A stretch of 64,000 bases of DNA. Origin: Xanthobacter autotrophicus Py2 (lineage in GTDB: Bacteria > Pseudomonadota > Alphaproteobacteria > Rhizobiales > Xanthobacteraceae). Position 1 is the first letter of the stretch. Each line of letters starts with the position of its first letter. Shown here one piece after another: positions 1 to 8,230 of this stretch. The notes under the pieces are model-generated. The model worked only from the letters and a program-made list of their open reading frames with translations, was not told where the DNA came from and did not search any database. The DNA is taken from contig CP000781.1 in assembly GCA_000017645.1 (NCBI GenBank), forward strand, positions 3,397,501 to 3,461,500, read 5' to 3'. Both the position numbers and the translations under genes were made by a program.

Positions 1-523
1 CGCTCGGCGCAGCGTTCGCTTCCACGGGCTTGGGCTGCTCCTTGGGCGGCGCCGGCTTGCGCGGGGGCAAAGGCGCGGCGGCGGCCTCGGTCTTCGCCTC
101 GTCCTTCGGCTGCTCCTGCTTCTTCTGCTCGGGCTTGGGCGCCAGTTCCGCCTGTTCCTTGGGCGGGGAGGGCTCCACCTTGGCGGGCGCGGCGTCCTTC
201 GGCAGCGGCTCCACCTTGGGGGGAGGCGGCGGCGGGGGAGGGGGCGGGGCGGTGGCTTCCACCGGCGCCTTCTCGCTCGCCTTCAGCTTGGCATCCTCGA
301 CCGGGGTGGGATCGCCCACCTTCTCGGCAACCTGCTTGGGCTTGTCGAGCTTCTGCCCGTTGCGGGCGCCCTTGGTGAGCTTGGTGTATTCGGAGATGGA
401 GACCACATCCACCGGCAGCGATTCCGGCATGGGCTCAAACGGCTTCGCCCCGGTGAAGGACACCAGGGTCAGAACCAGGACGCCCGCATGCAGGAGCGTC
501 GATGCCGCAAGCCCCGCGCGCAT
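1..523 (-). CDS. tolA: TolA-like envelope protein, partial (C-terminus beyond window)
   Basis: Minus-strand reading frame starting at 523 and running off the left edge. It begins MRAGLAASTLLHAGVLVL, a short cytoplasmic start followed by one membrane anchor. It then turns into a long Pro/Lys/Glu/Ala-rich stretch with a run of nine or more prolines near residue 90, as expected of the TolA stalk. TolA spans the periplasm and links the inner-membrane TolQR motor to TolB-Pal at the outer membrane. It sits 7 bp after tolR in the order tolQ-tolR-tolA. The C-terminal domain that contacts TolB is not in the window. Naming rests on context and architecture, since the tail is low complexity. Confidence 0.85.
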   Translation of the reverse strand, partial: MRAGLAASTLLHAGVLVLTLVSFTGAKPFEPMPESLPVDVVSISEYTKLTKGARNGQKLDKPKQVAEKVGDPTPVEDAKLKASEKAPVEATAPPPPPPPPPPKVEPLPKDAAPAKVEPSPPKEQAELAPKPEQKKQEQPKDEAKTEAAAAPLPPRKPAPPKEQPKPVEANAAPS

Positions 524-530
524 CGGCCCG

Positions 531-989
531 TCAGCCTCCCTGTTCCACTTCGGTGACGAGAGCCACCTTCTTGAAGCCCGCGCCCGACAGGCGCCCCATG
601 ACCCGCATGATCGCCCCGTAGTTCGCCTTCTTGTCGCCGCGCACGAAGATGCGCTCGTCAAAGCCGCCGCGCGCCTGGGTCACCGCTTGCAACTTCGAGA
701 CCAGATCCTCGTACTTGATCTCGCTGTCGCCGAGGAAGATCTGGCCGTTTTCCTTCACCGAGAGGGTGATGGGTTCCTTGTTGTCCTGGTTCACCGCATT
801 GGCCTGCGTCTGCGGCAGGTCGATGGGCACGCCCACGGTGAGCAGCGGCGCCGCCACCATGAAGATGATGAGCAGCACCAGCATGACGTCCACCATGGGC
901 GTCACGTTGATCTCGGCCATCACGGGCGGCGCGCGACGGCGCGAACGCCGGCTCTGCCATCCTGCCGCTCCGCCTCCCGCCATGCCCAT
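531..989 (-). CDS. tolR: TolR, ExbD/TolR-type proton-channel subunit
   Basis: 152 aa, the usual length for the family. A basic N-terminus precedes AEINVTPMVDVMLVLLIIFM (about residues 25-44), the single transmembrane helix of ExbD/TolR proteins. That helix carries the conserved Asp (D34) that takes part in proton movement. The remainder is the periplasmic domain, with an IFVRGDKKANYG segment typical of ExbD/TolR. TolR works with TolQ to energise TolA for outer-membrane constriction at division. The gene lies 3 bp after tolQ and 7 bp before tolA, so the three are almost certainly one transcript. Confidence 0.93.
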   Translation of the reverse strand: MGMAGGGAAGWQSRRSRRRAPPVMAEINVTPMVDVMLVLLIIFMVAAPLLTVGVPIDLPQTQANAVNQDNKEPITLSVKENGQIFLGDSEIKYEDLVSKLQAVTQARGGFDERIFVRGDKKANYGAIMRVMGRLSGAGFKKVALVTEVEQGG

Positions 990-992
990 GGA

Positions 993-1817
993 TCAGCCCC
1001 GCTCGTCGATCTGGCGCGAGAGGATCGCGGAGAACTCGTCCGCGAATCCCTCCAGCCGCTGGGCCTGACGCCCGGTCTGGGAAATGAACTTGTTGTAGAA
1101 AATCGTCGCGGGGATGGCCGCAATGAGGCCCATCGCAGTCGCGAACAGGGCTTCTGCGATGCCCGGCGCCACAACCGCCAGCGAGGTGTTCTTGGAGGCG
1201 GCGATGGACTGGAACGAGGTCATGATGCCCCACACCGTGCCGAACAGGCCGATAAAGGGGCCCGCCGAGCCCACGGTGGCGAGCACCAGCAGGCGCGATT
1301 CCAGCCGCTCCACCTCGCGGGCGATGGTCACGTTCATCACCTTGTCGAGGCGCTGGTTAAGGCCGGCGAACGAGCGGGCGCTGCCCTCATAGGTGCGCTT
1401 CCACTCCCGCATGGCGGCGACGAAGATGGCGGCCATGCCCTGGTTCGAGCGCCCGGCCAGGGTGCGGTACAGGTCTTCCAGGCTCTGGCCGGACCAGAAC
1501 ACCTGCTCGAAGCGGTCCATCTCGCGCTTGTTGCGGGAGAACAGCATCCACTTGTCGATGATGATGGCCCACACCCAGATGGATGAGGTGATGAGGCCGA
1601 TCATCACCAGCTTCACGACGAAATGGGCCTGCAGGAACAGGCCGAGGAAGGAGATGTCGGCCGAGGGCGCCGCCAGCGGGGCCTGGGAGAGGTCCTGCGC
1701 GAAGCTTGCCGTGGGCAGCCACAGGGCTGCAGTGAAGACCGCAGCGAGGCCCGCCGCAGCCAGCGGCGCGGAAAGGAGGCGGGACACGATGCCGGGACGG
1801 CGTGTCAAATCAGTCAT
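993..1817 (-). CDS. tolQ: TolQ, MotA/TolQ/ExbB proton-channel subunit
   Basis: 274 aa from the ATG at 1817, chosen because GGAG lies just upstream and the protein then starts MTDLTRRPG. The frame stays open to 1946, but that extra stretch looks non-coding. The protein has a cleavable-looking or extra N-terminal hydrophobic segment, a helix near residues 60-80 (FVVKLVMIGLITSSIWVWAI) and two helices in the MotA/ExbB domain around ATVGSAGPFIGLFGTVWGIM. That last motif is diagnostic. TolQ is the membrane stator of the Tol-Pal system. Its usual upstream partner ybgC is not adjacent here but lies at 12965-13474 on the other strand. Confidence 0.94.
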   Translation of the reverse strand: MTDLTRRPGIVSRLLSAPLAAAGLAAVFTAALWLPTASFAQDLSQAPLAAPSADISFLGLFLQAHFVVKLVMIGLITSSIWVWAIIIDKWMLFSRNKREMDRFEQVFWSGQSLEDLYRTLAGRSNQGMAAIFVAAMREWKRTYEGSARSFAGLNQRLDKVMNVTIAREVERLESRLLVLATVGSAGPFIGLFGTVWGIMTSFQSIAASKNTSLAVVAPGIAEALFATAMGLIAAIPATIFYNKFISQTGRQAQRLEGFADEFSAILSRQIDERG

Positions 1818-2220
1818 TCTCGGCTCCGCTGCCCCTCCCGTGCGGAAGAGGTGCTTCTGCGCTCGGGTGCCAGGCATACGCCTGGCCCAAAGCCTCCGGC
1901 TCCCAGGGACGGCGCACTGCCGCCGGGAAACGTCTCGGCCGGACACCCGTTCGAAGTTCGCAGGCTCTTTGAGCGAGCGAGTCTGTCCAAACTTTGACGG
2001 GCGCGCCGGTTCGTGCTGCGGTGCGAAAGTTTCGCGGCACGCAGGAAGCTGTGCACGAACAGGCTTAATGGCGGGTTAGCACCGGCGGCCGAACGCGGCG
2101 GATCCCTTCGCTTTCCTCCGATGCGGGCCTTTTCACTCCCCTTAAGGTGTCTGTTGGGGCCGATCGCGCTGTTGGGGCTGGCGCTCGGGCGGCCGGGTGC
2201 CTACATTGGCAAGGCGGGGC

Positions 2221-2367
2221 TGCGGGGCACGTTAGGAGACATTTCCCCGGGGCCTTATCGATCCTTAAGGGAGCTGTCCCTGACCTCGTCCCTGGACTTG
2301 GACACACGGCGCCCACCTACGTTGTAGGTTCCCGGGATCGAACTCCGACGGCTTCTGTGGCTCCGCA
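2221..2367 (+). ncRNA. ssrS: Probable 6S RNA (SsrS)
   Basis: No protein gene covers this stretch, yet it folds as 6S RNA should. The ends pair as a closing stem (2221-2230 TGCGGGGCAC with 2357-2367, one bulge). A second nested stem pairs TCGATCC (2258-2264) with GGATCGA (2335-2341), and a small hairpin CCTAC-GTT-GTAGG lies at 2316-2328. The length of about 147 nt suits the family. 6S RNA binds the housekeeping RNA polymerase and is very commonly encoded just upstream of the 5-formyl-THF cyclo-ligase gene in proteobacteria, which is the arrangement here. The primary sequence also resembles alphaproteobacterial 6S as I recall it. Exact ends are estimates, and a covariance-model search would settle the call. 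Confidence 0.72.
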
Positions 2368-2371
2368 CGTT

Positions 2372-2409
2372 TTCTGACAAAGCCGACTTCTTCTGACAAA
2401 GCCGACTTC
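2372..2409 (+). repeat. Perfect 19-bp tandem duplication
   Basis: The unit TTCTGACAAAGCCGACTTC occurs twice without a gap (2372-2390 and 2391-2409), immediately after the 6S RNA and ending 8 bp before the ATG of the cyclo-ligase gene. It occupies the region where that gene's ribosome-binding site should be, and no clear Shine-Dalgarno is visible. Confidence 0.9.
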
Positions 2410-2416
2410 GCCCCTC

Positions 2417-3004
2417 ATGGACATCGCCGCCGAAAAGAAACGCCTGCGCGCCCTCGCGCTCGGTCGTCGTGCGGCCATGGGCGAGGCGGGCCGAGCCGCG
2501 GCCTCGCGCGCGGCCGCAAGCCATGCCCTCGCCGCCGCCGGCGCGGTTCAGGGGCGCGCCGTCGCTCTTTTCGCGCCATTCCGGGACGAGATCGACACCG
2601 CGCCGCTGGCCGACGCCCTGCGCGAGGCCGGAGCGATCCTCGCCCTTCCCGTCATCATCGCCCGCGACCAGCCGCTCCTGTTCCGCCGCTGGGATCAGGA
2701 CACGCCGCTCGTCCCCACGGGCGCCTTCCGCATTCCCGAGCCGGGGCCGGAGGCGCCGGAGATCATCCCCGAACTGCTTCTGGTGCCGCTGGCCGCCTTC
2801 GACCGGCGCGGCTTCCGCATCGGCTATGGGGCCGGCTTCTACGACCGCACCCTCGCCCTGCTGCGGGCGCAGCGGCCGGTGCGCGCCATCGGCTTTGCCT
2901 TTGCGTGCCAGGAAGTGGACCAGGTGCCCGTCGAGACCCATGACGAGCCGGTGGACATGATGGTAACGGATATCGAAGCTTGGGCCGTCGGCCCGCGCGC
3001 CTGA
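2417..3004 (+). CDS. ygfA: 5-formyltetrahydrofolate cyclo-ligase
   Basis: 195 aa, normal length. The enzyme uses ATP to convert 5-formyl-THF to 5,10-methenyl-THF, returning this folate form to one-carbon metabolism in the cytoplasm. The N-terminus KKRLRALALGRRAAM matches the family start. The C-terminal signature RRGFRIGYGAGFYDRTL (about residues 135-150) contains the G-x-G-x-G-F/Y-D phosphate and folate motif, and a conserved LLVPLAAFD precedes it. Its place directly behind 6S RNA and ahead of ymdB and yebC is the standard alphaproteobacterial context. Confidence 0.93.
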   Translation: MDIAAEKKRLRALALGRRAAMGEAGRAAASRAAASHALAAAGAVQGRAVALFAPFRDEIDTAPLADALREAGAILALPVIIARDQPLLFRRWDQDTPLVPTGAFRIPEPGPEAPEIIPELLLVPLAAFDRRGFRIGYGAGFYDRTLALLRAQRPVRAIGFAFACQEVDQVPVETHDEPVDMMVTDIEAWAVGPRA

Positions 3005-3056
3005 TCCGGCCCCGGCCCGCCGCCATGGGACCCCGCTGCTCATTGGACCCTTCTGA

Positions 3057-3878
3057 ATGCGTATCCTGTTCCTTGGTGATGTGGTCGGCCGTCCCGGCCG
3101 GGAATGCGTCGTCTCCCGCCTGCCGGACCTCGTGAGCGACTGGAAGCTCGATCTCGTGGTGGTGAACGGGGAGAACGCCGCCGGTGGCTTCGGCATCACG
3201 GAAGCCATTTATGGCGAGATCCTCGCCGCCGGTGCCGACGCCATCACCCTGGGCAACCACGCCTTCGACCAGCGCGAGGCCCTCGTCTTCATCGAGCGGG
3301 CGCCGGCTTTGGTGCGGCCCATGAACTATCCCGCCGGCACGCCCGGACGCGGCGCCGCCCTGGTGGAGGCCAAGAACGGGGCCCGCGTGCTGGTGCTCAA
3401 CGTCATGGGCCGGATCTTCATGGACCCGCTGGACGATCCCTTCGCCGCCCTCGACCGGGCGCTGGATGGCGCGGCACTGGGCGAAATGGTGGATGCGGTG
3501 GTGGTGGACGTGCACGCCGAGACCACCAGCGAAAAGCAGGCCATCGGCCACCATTGCGATGGGCGTGCCTCCTTGGTGGTGGGCACCCACACCCATGTGC
3601 CCACCGCCGATTACCGTATCCTGTCCGGCGGCACCGCCTACATGACCGACGCCGGCATGTGCGGCGCCTATGACGGTGTCATCGGCATGGACAAGGAAGA
3701 ACCCCTGCGCCGCTTCACCCGCAAGCTCGCCTCCGGCCGGTTCGAGCCGGCAGCGGGGCCGGGGACCCTCTCCGGCGTAGCGGTGGAGACAGACGACCGC
3801 ACCGGCCTTGCCGTGCGCGTCGCCGCCGTGCGCCTCGGTGCGGGGCTTGAGGAGGCGCGGCCGGCCTTCTGGGCCTGA
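3057..3878 (+). CDS. YmdB-family metallophosphoesterase (TIGR00282 type)
   Basis: 273 aa. The calcineurin-like metal ligands are visible in order: FLGDVVGRPGR at the start, NGENAAGG (about residues 39-46), a GNH motif in LGNHAFDQ (about residues 64-71), and the C-terminal GTHTHVPTAD. Bacterial members are dinuclear-metal phosphodiesterases active on 2',3'- and 3',5'-cyclic nucleotides. The family usually reads GNHTWD here, and the A-F replacement is a mild difference that keeps the Asn-His pair. The gene lies between the cyclo-ligase and yebC, a conserved neighbourhood. The start at 3057 gives the canonical MRILFLGD. Confidence 0.9.
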   Translation: MRILFLGDVVGRPGRECVVSRLPDLVSDWKLDLVVVNGENAAGGFGITEAIYGEILAAGADAITLGNHAFDQREALVFIERAPALVRPMNYPAGTPGRGAALVEAKNGARVLVLNVMGRIFMDPLDDPFAALDRALDGAALGEMVDAVVVDVHAETTSEKQAIGHHCDGRASLVVGTHTHVPTADYRILSGGTAYMTDAGMCGAYDGVIGMDKEEPLRRFTRKLASGRFEPAAGPGTLSGVAVETDDRTGLAVRVAAVRLGAGLEEARPAFWA

Positions 3879-4044
3879 CGAAAGGGCAAGCGGGAACCGG
3901 CAGCGAAGGCCGGCGTCATGCTGCACCCGCTTTCTTGCGCTTTTCCCCGCCGCGGACCTATAAGGCCGGCTCCAGTCAACAGATCGGTCCGGGCAGCGCT
4001 GCAGTGGCGGGGCGCGGGATTGAAATTCAAGGAATGGTGGCGGC

Positions 4045-4794
4045 ATGGCCGGGCATTCGCAATTCAAGAACATCATGCACCGCAAGGGGCGGCAGGATGC
4101 GATGCGCTCCAAGCTGTTCTCCAAGCTGGCGCGCGAAATCACCGTCTCGGCCAAGATGGGCCTGCCCGATCCCAACATGAACGCGCGCCTGCGCGCCGCC
4201 ATTCTCGCGGCCCGCGCCGAGAACATGCCCAAGGACAATATCGAGCGCGCCATCAAGAAGGCGGCGGGCGCCGACGGCGAGAACTATGACGAGATCCGCT
4301 ATGAGGGCTACGGCCCCGGCGGCGTCGCCGTCATCGTCGAGGCCCTGACCGACAACCGCAACCGCACCGCCTCTGAAGTGCGCTCCTTCTTCACCAAGTC
4401 GGGCGGCAACCTCGCCGAGACGGGGGCGGTGTCCTTCATGTTCGACCGGGTGGGCGCCATCGAGTTCGCTGCCGAGAAGGCCGACGCCGACGCCATGATG
4501 GAAGCGGCCATCGATGCCGGCGCGGACGACGTGACCTCCTCGGAGCACGGCCACGAGGTGATCTGCGCGGCGGAGAGCCTTGCGGAAGTGCAGCGCGCGC
4601 TGGAAGCCAAGTTCGGCGAGCCGAAGAAGGCAGCGCTGGTCTGGCGGCCGCAGAACACCGTCGCGGTGGACGACGAGACCGGCGAGAAGCTGCTGCGCCT
4701 TGTTGAAAACCTCGAGGACAACGACGACGTGCAGAACGTCACCGCCAATTTCGAACTGTCCGACGCGCTGCTCGCCAAACTGAACGCGGAGTGA
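4045..4794 (+). CDS. yebC: YebC/PmpR family regulator (TACO1-like)
   Basis: 249 aa, the standard size. The N-terminus [18 protein letters not shown] is the family signature, followed by a conserved NIERAIKKA helix and [20 protein letters not shown] (about residues 90-109). Family members are described as DNA-binding regulators and, more recently, as factors that relieve ribosome stalling, related to mitochondrial TACO1. The cytoplasmic location is inferred from the absence of signal or membrane segments. AAGGA lies about 12 bp upstream of the ATG. A strong bidirectional terminator follows the gene. In related genomes ruvC is the next gene, but here MerR and PodJ-like genes intervene. Confidence 0.92.
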
Positions 4795-4852
4795 GAGCGG
4801 AGCGCCGCCCGAACGGGTGGCGGCTCGGTTAAGGCGCTGCCGCCTTGATGCA

Positions 4853-4896
4853 CAAACAAAAAGGCACGGACCGATCGGTCCGTGCCTTTTTGTTTG
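4853..4896. terminator. Bidirectional terminator, perfect 44-bp palindrome
   Basis: A flawless dyad centred between 4874 and 4875. The core GGCACGGACC/GGTCCGTGCC is flanked by five A on the left and five T on the right, then by matching CAAAC/GTTTG. It lies between the convergent ends of yebC (plus, 4794) and the MerR gene (minus, 4941), so it can stop transcription from both sides. Confidence 0.93.
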
Positions 4897-4940
4897 GTCG
4901 GCTCGAAACGGTCAGGCCATTGGACCTGACCGGCTCTTTG

Positions 4941-5369
4941 TCAGGCGGCGAGGGAGGTCGCCATGGTCTTCAGCTCGGCGATGGCGGCGTCGATCTCGGT
5001 GCGCTGGCGCTCGAGCTGGGCGAGCTGGGTCAGGCAACGGTCGCGGGTCAGCGACAGGCTGGCCTCTTCGCCGTCATGGGCGGCCACCAAGGCGCGGATC
5101 TCGGCCAGGGTGAAGCCCAGGTGCTTGCCCTTCAGGATGACCGTCAGGCGGCGGCGGTCGGCTTCCGAATACAGGCGGGTCATGCCGTCGCGACGCGGCG
5201 AGAGCAGGCCCTTGTCCTCATAGAAGCGCAGCGCCCGCAGGGTGATGCCGAACTCGCGGGCGAGATCGCCGATGGTGAAGAGCGCGCCGTCGCGCGTGCC
5301 CTCGGCGGCCGCCGGGCCGGTGTGCAAGGCCGGGGTCGAAAACCCCTGTTCGAACGTCTTGGCGTCCAT
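4941..5369 (-). CDS. MerR-family transcriptional regulator
   Basis: 142 aa. After a 28-residue variable N-terminus comes a typical MerR winged helix-turn-helix: LFTIGDLAREFGITLRALRF then YEDKGLLSPRRDGMTRLYSE (about residues 30-69). A helical region follows, and a C-terminal coiled coil (LAQLERQRTEIDAAIAELKTM) serves as the dimer interface. There is no C-terminal cysteine or metal-binding loop, so a metal sensor is unlikely. The effector cannot be read from the sequence. It is divergent from the PodJ-like gene and shares a 418-bp upstream region with it. GAAGGGGA lies upstream of the start. Confidence 0.88.
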   Translation of the reverse strand: MDAKTFEQGFSTPALHTGPAAAEGTRDGALFTIGDLAREFGITLRALRFYEDKGLLSPRRDGMTRLYSEADRRRLTVILKGKHLGFTLAEIRALVAAHDGEEASLSLTRDRCLTQLAQLERQRTEIDAAIAELKTMATSLAA

Positions 5370-5787
5370 ACGTCTGGTCCCCTTCGCACGCCCGGCCGCC
5401 GCAGGGCGCTCGGCACGGGAATATGGATCGGTGTGCGTCGTGATTGCGTCGTCGCGGCATGCCGCAACGCAAACAAGGCTTACCGTCCAGCCGGCTCTAT
5501 GGGGAGGGTTTGCGGGCTACCGTTGGGGAAAGTAACAGTTACAACATAATATATACAATGACTTATGGCGCATCACGGGTTGGTCGCATGCTGACGTTAC
5601 GGCATTACGAGCGCCTCCTTGGAGCCCGGCGGCGCACGGCCTGTCTCCGCATCGCTGACCGGTGCGGGGCAAATCGACGCGACGTTAACTGCGGATTTAC
5701 CAAGAATTGAAACCCTCTGTTCAGTGAATCACCGCGAATGGGCACGGTAATAAGAAACCTCTCAACCCGTGCCCCGGGGAGGCCCGA
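5370..5787. other. Intergenic region between merR-type gene and podJ-like gene
   Basis: 418 bp with no convincing gene. It contains a short AT-rich island (5530-5565) that opens with the palindrome GTAACAGTTAC (5532-5542), and a 12-bp palindrome GCGGCATGCCGC (5454-5465). Both are possible regulator sites for the divergent MerR gene. Neither has the long spacer typical of a MerR promoter, so no promoter is assigned. Confidence 0.5.
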
Positions 5788-8175
5788 ATGGAGCGGACGG
5801 AACGCACGGCCCGGATGCGTGCTGCGGCAGGATCGGCCCCCCTGTGGGCGGACACGCGCAGCGATATGCCTGATGTCCCGGCCTGGGACGTGTTCGACAT
5901 CCAGGCCTCGACCATCGAATCCCTGCGCGGGGAGGTGAGCGCCCTGCGCGATCGCCTCGCCAATGCCGCGCCCAAGCGCGCAGTGCAGGAGATGGACAAG
6001 GCCATCACTCTCCTGTGCCGGCGCGTGGATGAGATCCGCGCCGCCGGGGCGGTGCGCGAGGATGCCGACCACGCCCTCGCCGAGGAACTCGCCGCCATCA
6101 GGGCCGGGGTCACCGCGTTGCGCGAGCCGGCCCATGTCCGCGCCCTTCAGGACGGCCTCGATGCCCTCGCGCGCCGGATCGACCTCATGGCCGCCCGCGC
6201 CGTGGACCCGGTGGAGGTGGCCCGGCTGACGGGGCAGATGGAGGAGATCCACCATCTGGTACTCCGCGCCGCCGAGCGTCAGGATGACACTACCGCCCTT
6301 CATGCCCTCACCCAGCGTCTTCAGGCCTGTGCCGAGGCGGTGGCCAGCGCCGGCGAGGAGACGGCCCGGCGCGTCGCCGAGGCCACCGGCGCCTTCGAGC
6401 GCAAGGCCGAGGCCCTGCTCAACCGTGTGATCGAGGTGGAAGCCCGCGCCCGCGCCGGTGATTCGGCGGCCGCGCAGGACCTGCAAGGCTCGCTTTTGGG
6501 CGCCCTCGAAGGCGTCCACCGCCGCCTCGATGCCATGTCGAGCACCATTTCCGGCCAGGTCACCAGCCTGTCGCCCACCATTGGTGCCGAGGTGACGCAG
6601 CGTCTGTCGGACTTGTCCGAGCGCATCGCCGCGGCAGAGGCGGCTGGAAAGGCCGCCATCGCCCCCCTCGCCGACGCGGTGGAGCGCACCCTTGCGGAAC
6701 TGAGCGCGCAATTCAGGGACACCCACGCGCGCCTCGACCGGCTGGACGACATCGAGATCCAGCTCCAGCACATGGTCGCCGAGATGCGGCAGGTGCGCGA
6801 GACCACCCATGTGGCGACCGCCGAGGCGGTGGCGGCAGTGACGGCAAAGGTCTCCGAGGATCCGGACGGCGCCGCCGTGGTGGGGCTGAAGCGGGGCCTT
6901 GCCGCCCTCGAAGCGCGGCAGGACGAGATCGAGCGCCGCGCAGGCGAGATGCTCGCCGCCGAACTGGAATATGAACTGCGCGATATTTCCGTCGCCCTGG
7001 ACCGGGACGGGGAGGGCACCTTCGCGCCCCGCCCGGCGCCCCGGACGGCCGAACGCCCCGCCCCGGCGCCGCAGGCCGAGATGGACGACCTCGCTTTTGA
7101 TGCAGCGTCATCGCCTGATCAGGCGGCGGATGCTGCTGCCGGCTCGCCCTGGCCCCGGAGCCCCCGCCGCTCCGACCGGGCTGGCCCGGCGCCGTCAGAC
7201 ACCGGCGATTCGCGGCCTCGCGTCGATCGCCGCGCCCGCCGGGACCGGACGCGGGAGAGGCGCGCGCCAAAGGGCTTCGTCGCCGGGCTGTTCGCCCGCA
7301 AGCGGCACGTGGCCATGGTCGCGCTGCTTGCCGGCGCCACCACCGTCTTCGCCGGCACCGCCGTGGGTCTCGCCTGGCGCAACGCGCCGGACCTGCTCTC
7401 GGGAGTGACCCAGACCCTGCGTCGGCTCTCTGCTCCGGCGGTGGCCGGCGTGACGGCAGGCGACCTTCCGGCCGCCATCGGCCCGACTGCGCTCCAGGCC
7501 GCCGCGCGCGCCGGCGATCCGGCCGCTGCCTTCCTGGTCGCCGGCCGCTATGTGGAGGGCCGGGGTGTGGAGGCCGATCCCGACGCGGCGGTGAAGTGGC
7601 TGGCGTTCGCCATGCAGCGCGGCTCCGCCCCCGCAGCGCACCGCCTCGGCGCACTCTATGAGTCCGCCGGCCGCGACCTGGGCGAGGCCCGCCGCTTTTA
7701 TGAATGGGCGGCAGCGCAGGGCAATGTGCGGGCCATGCACGCCCTGGCGATGCTGCTGTGCTCCGGCAACGGCCAGCCGGCGGACTGGGAAGGCGCGGTA
7801 CGCTGGTTCCGCGCCGCCGCCGAGCTGGGCTTCCGCGACAGCCAGTATAATCTTGGCGTGGTCTACGCCCGTGGCCTCGGGGTCGCGGCCGATGCGGGGG
7901 AAGCCTTCAAGTGGCTGAGCCTTGCCGCCGCCCAGGGCGACGACGACAGCGGCCGCAAGCGGGACATCCTCGCCCGCGAGGCCGATGGCGCCACCCTCAC
8001 CAAGGCGCAGCAGGCGGTGGCCGCCTTCGCTCCGGGGCCGCAGAACGTGGCCGCCAACATCGTCGAGATCCGTCCGGAATGGCAGGAGGAGAGCGCTGGC
8101 TCCCCGGTGGCCTCCCTTCCGGGCCGCACCAAGAGCGCGACCCGCCTTGCCAGCACCGTGGCGGCGGTGAAGTGA
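5788..8175 (+). CDS. PodJ-like polar-localisation protein: coiled coil, one membrane helix, SEL1 repeats
   Basis: 795 aa with GGGGAGG just upstream of the ATG. Residues 30-400 are an Ala/Glu/Arg-rich coiled coil. Residues 420-500 are a disordered Pro/Arg/Asp-rich linker. A single membrane helix lies near 508-530 (MVALLAGATTVFAGTAVGLAW). The C-terminal part carries about four SEL1 repeats, for example GRYVEGRGVEADPDAAVKWL, LGALYESAGRDLGEARRFYE and LGVVYARGLGVAADAGEAF. This is the layout of Caulobacter PodJ, which organises polar organelles, although PodJ also has a peptidoglycan-binding end that I do not see. The N-terminus should be cytoplasmic and the SEL1 domain periplasmic. Function is inferred from architecture only. 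Confidence 0.72.
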   Translation: MERTERTARMRAAAGSAPLWADTRSDMPDVPAWDVFDIQASTIESLRGEVSALRDRLANAAPKRAVQEMDKAITLLCRRVDEIRAAGAVREDADHALAEELAAIRAGVTALREPAHVRALQDGLDALARRIDLMAARAVDPVEVARLTGQMEEIHHLVLRAAERQDDTTALHALTQRLQACAEAVASAGEETARRVAEATGAFERKAEALLNRVIEVEARARAGDSAAAQDLQGSLLGALEGVHRRLDAMSSTISGQVTSLSPTIGAEVTQRLSDLSERIAAAEAAGKAAIAPLADAVERTLAELSAQFRDTHARLDRLDDIEIQLQHMVAEMRQVRETTHVATAEAVAAVTAKVSEDPDGAAVVGLKRGLAALEARQDEIERRAGEMLAAELEYELRDISVALDRDGEGTFAPRPAPRTAERPAPAPQAEMDDLAFDAASSPDQAADAAAGSPWPRSPRRSDRAGPAPSDTGDSRPRVDRRARRDRTRERRAPKGFVAGLFARKRHVAMVALLAGATTVFAGTAVGLAWRNAPDLLSGVTQTLRRLSAPAVAGVTAGDLPAAIGPTALQAAARAGDPAAAFLVAGRYVEGRGVEADPDAAVKWLAFAMQRGSAPAAHRLGALYESAGRDLGEARRFYEWAAAQGNVRAMHALAMLLCSGNGQPADWEGAVRWFRAAAELGFRDSQYNLGVVYARGLGVAADAGEAFKWLSLAAAQGDDDSGRKRDILAREADGATLTKAQQAVAAFAPGPQNVAANIVEIRPEWQEESAGSPVASLPGRTKSATRLASTVAAVK

Positions 8176-8230
8176 GCCGCCTCTTCGTGTTGCCCTTTCC
8201 TTGCCGGCGCGCCTCCCTCACGGTGCGCCC

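Noticed and set aside
30..1586. 518-codon plus-strand open frame over tolA-tolR-tolQ
   Set aside because: It is antisense to three clear Tol genes and its Gly/Ala/Arg/His composition is that of a high-GC shadow frame.
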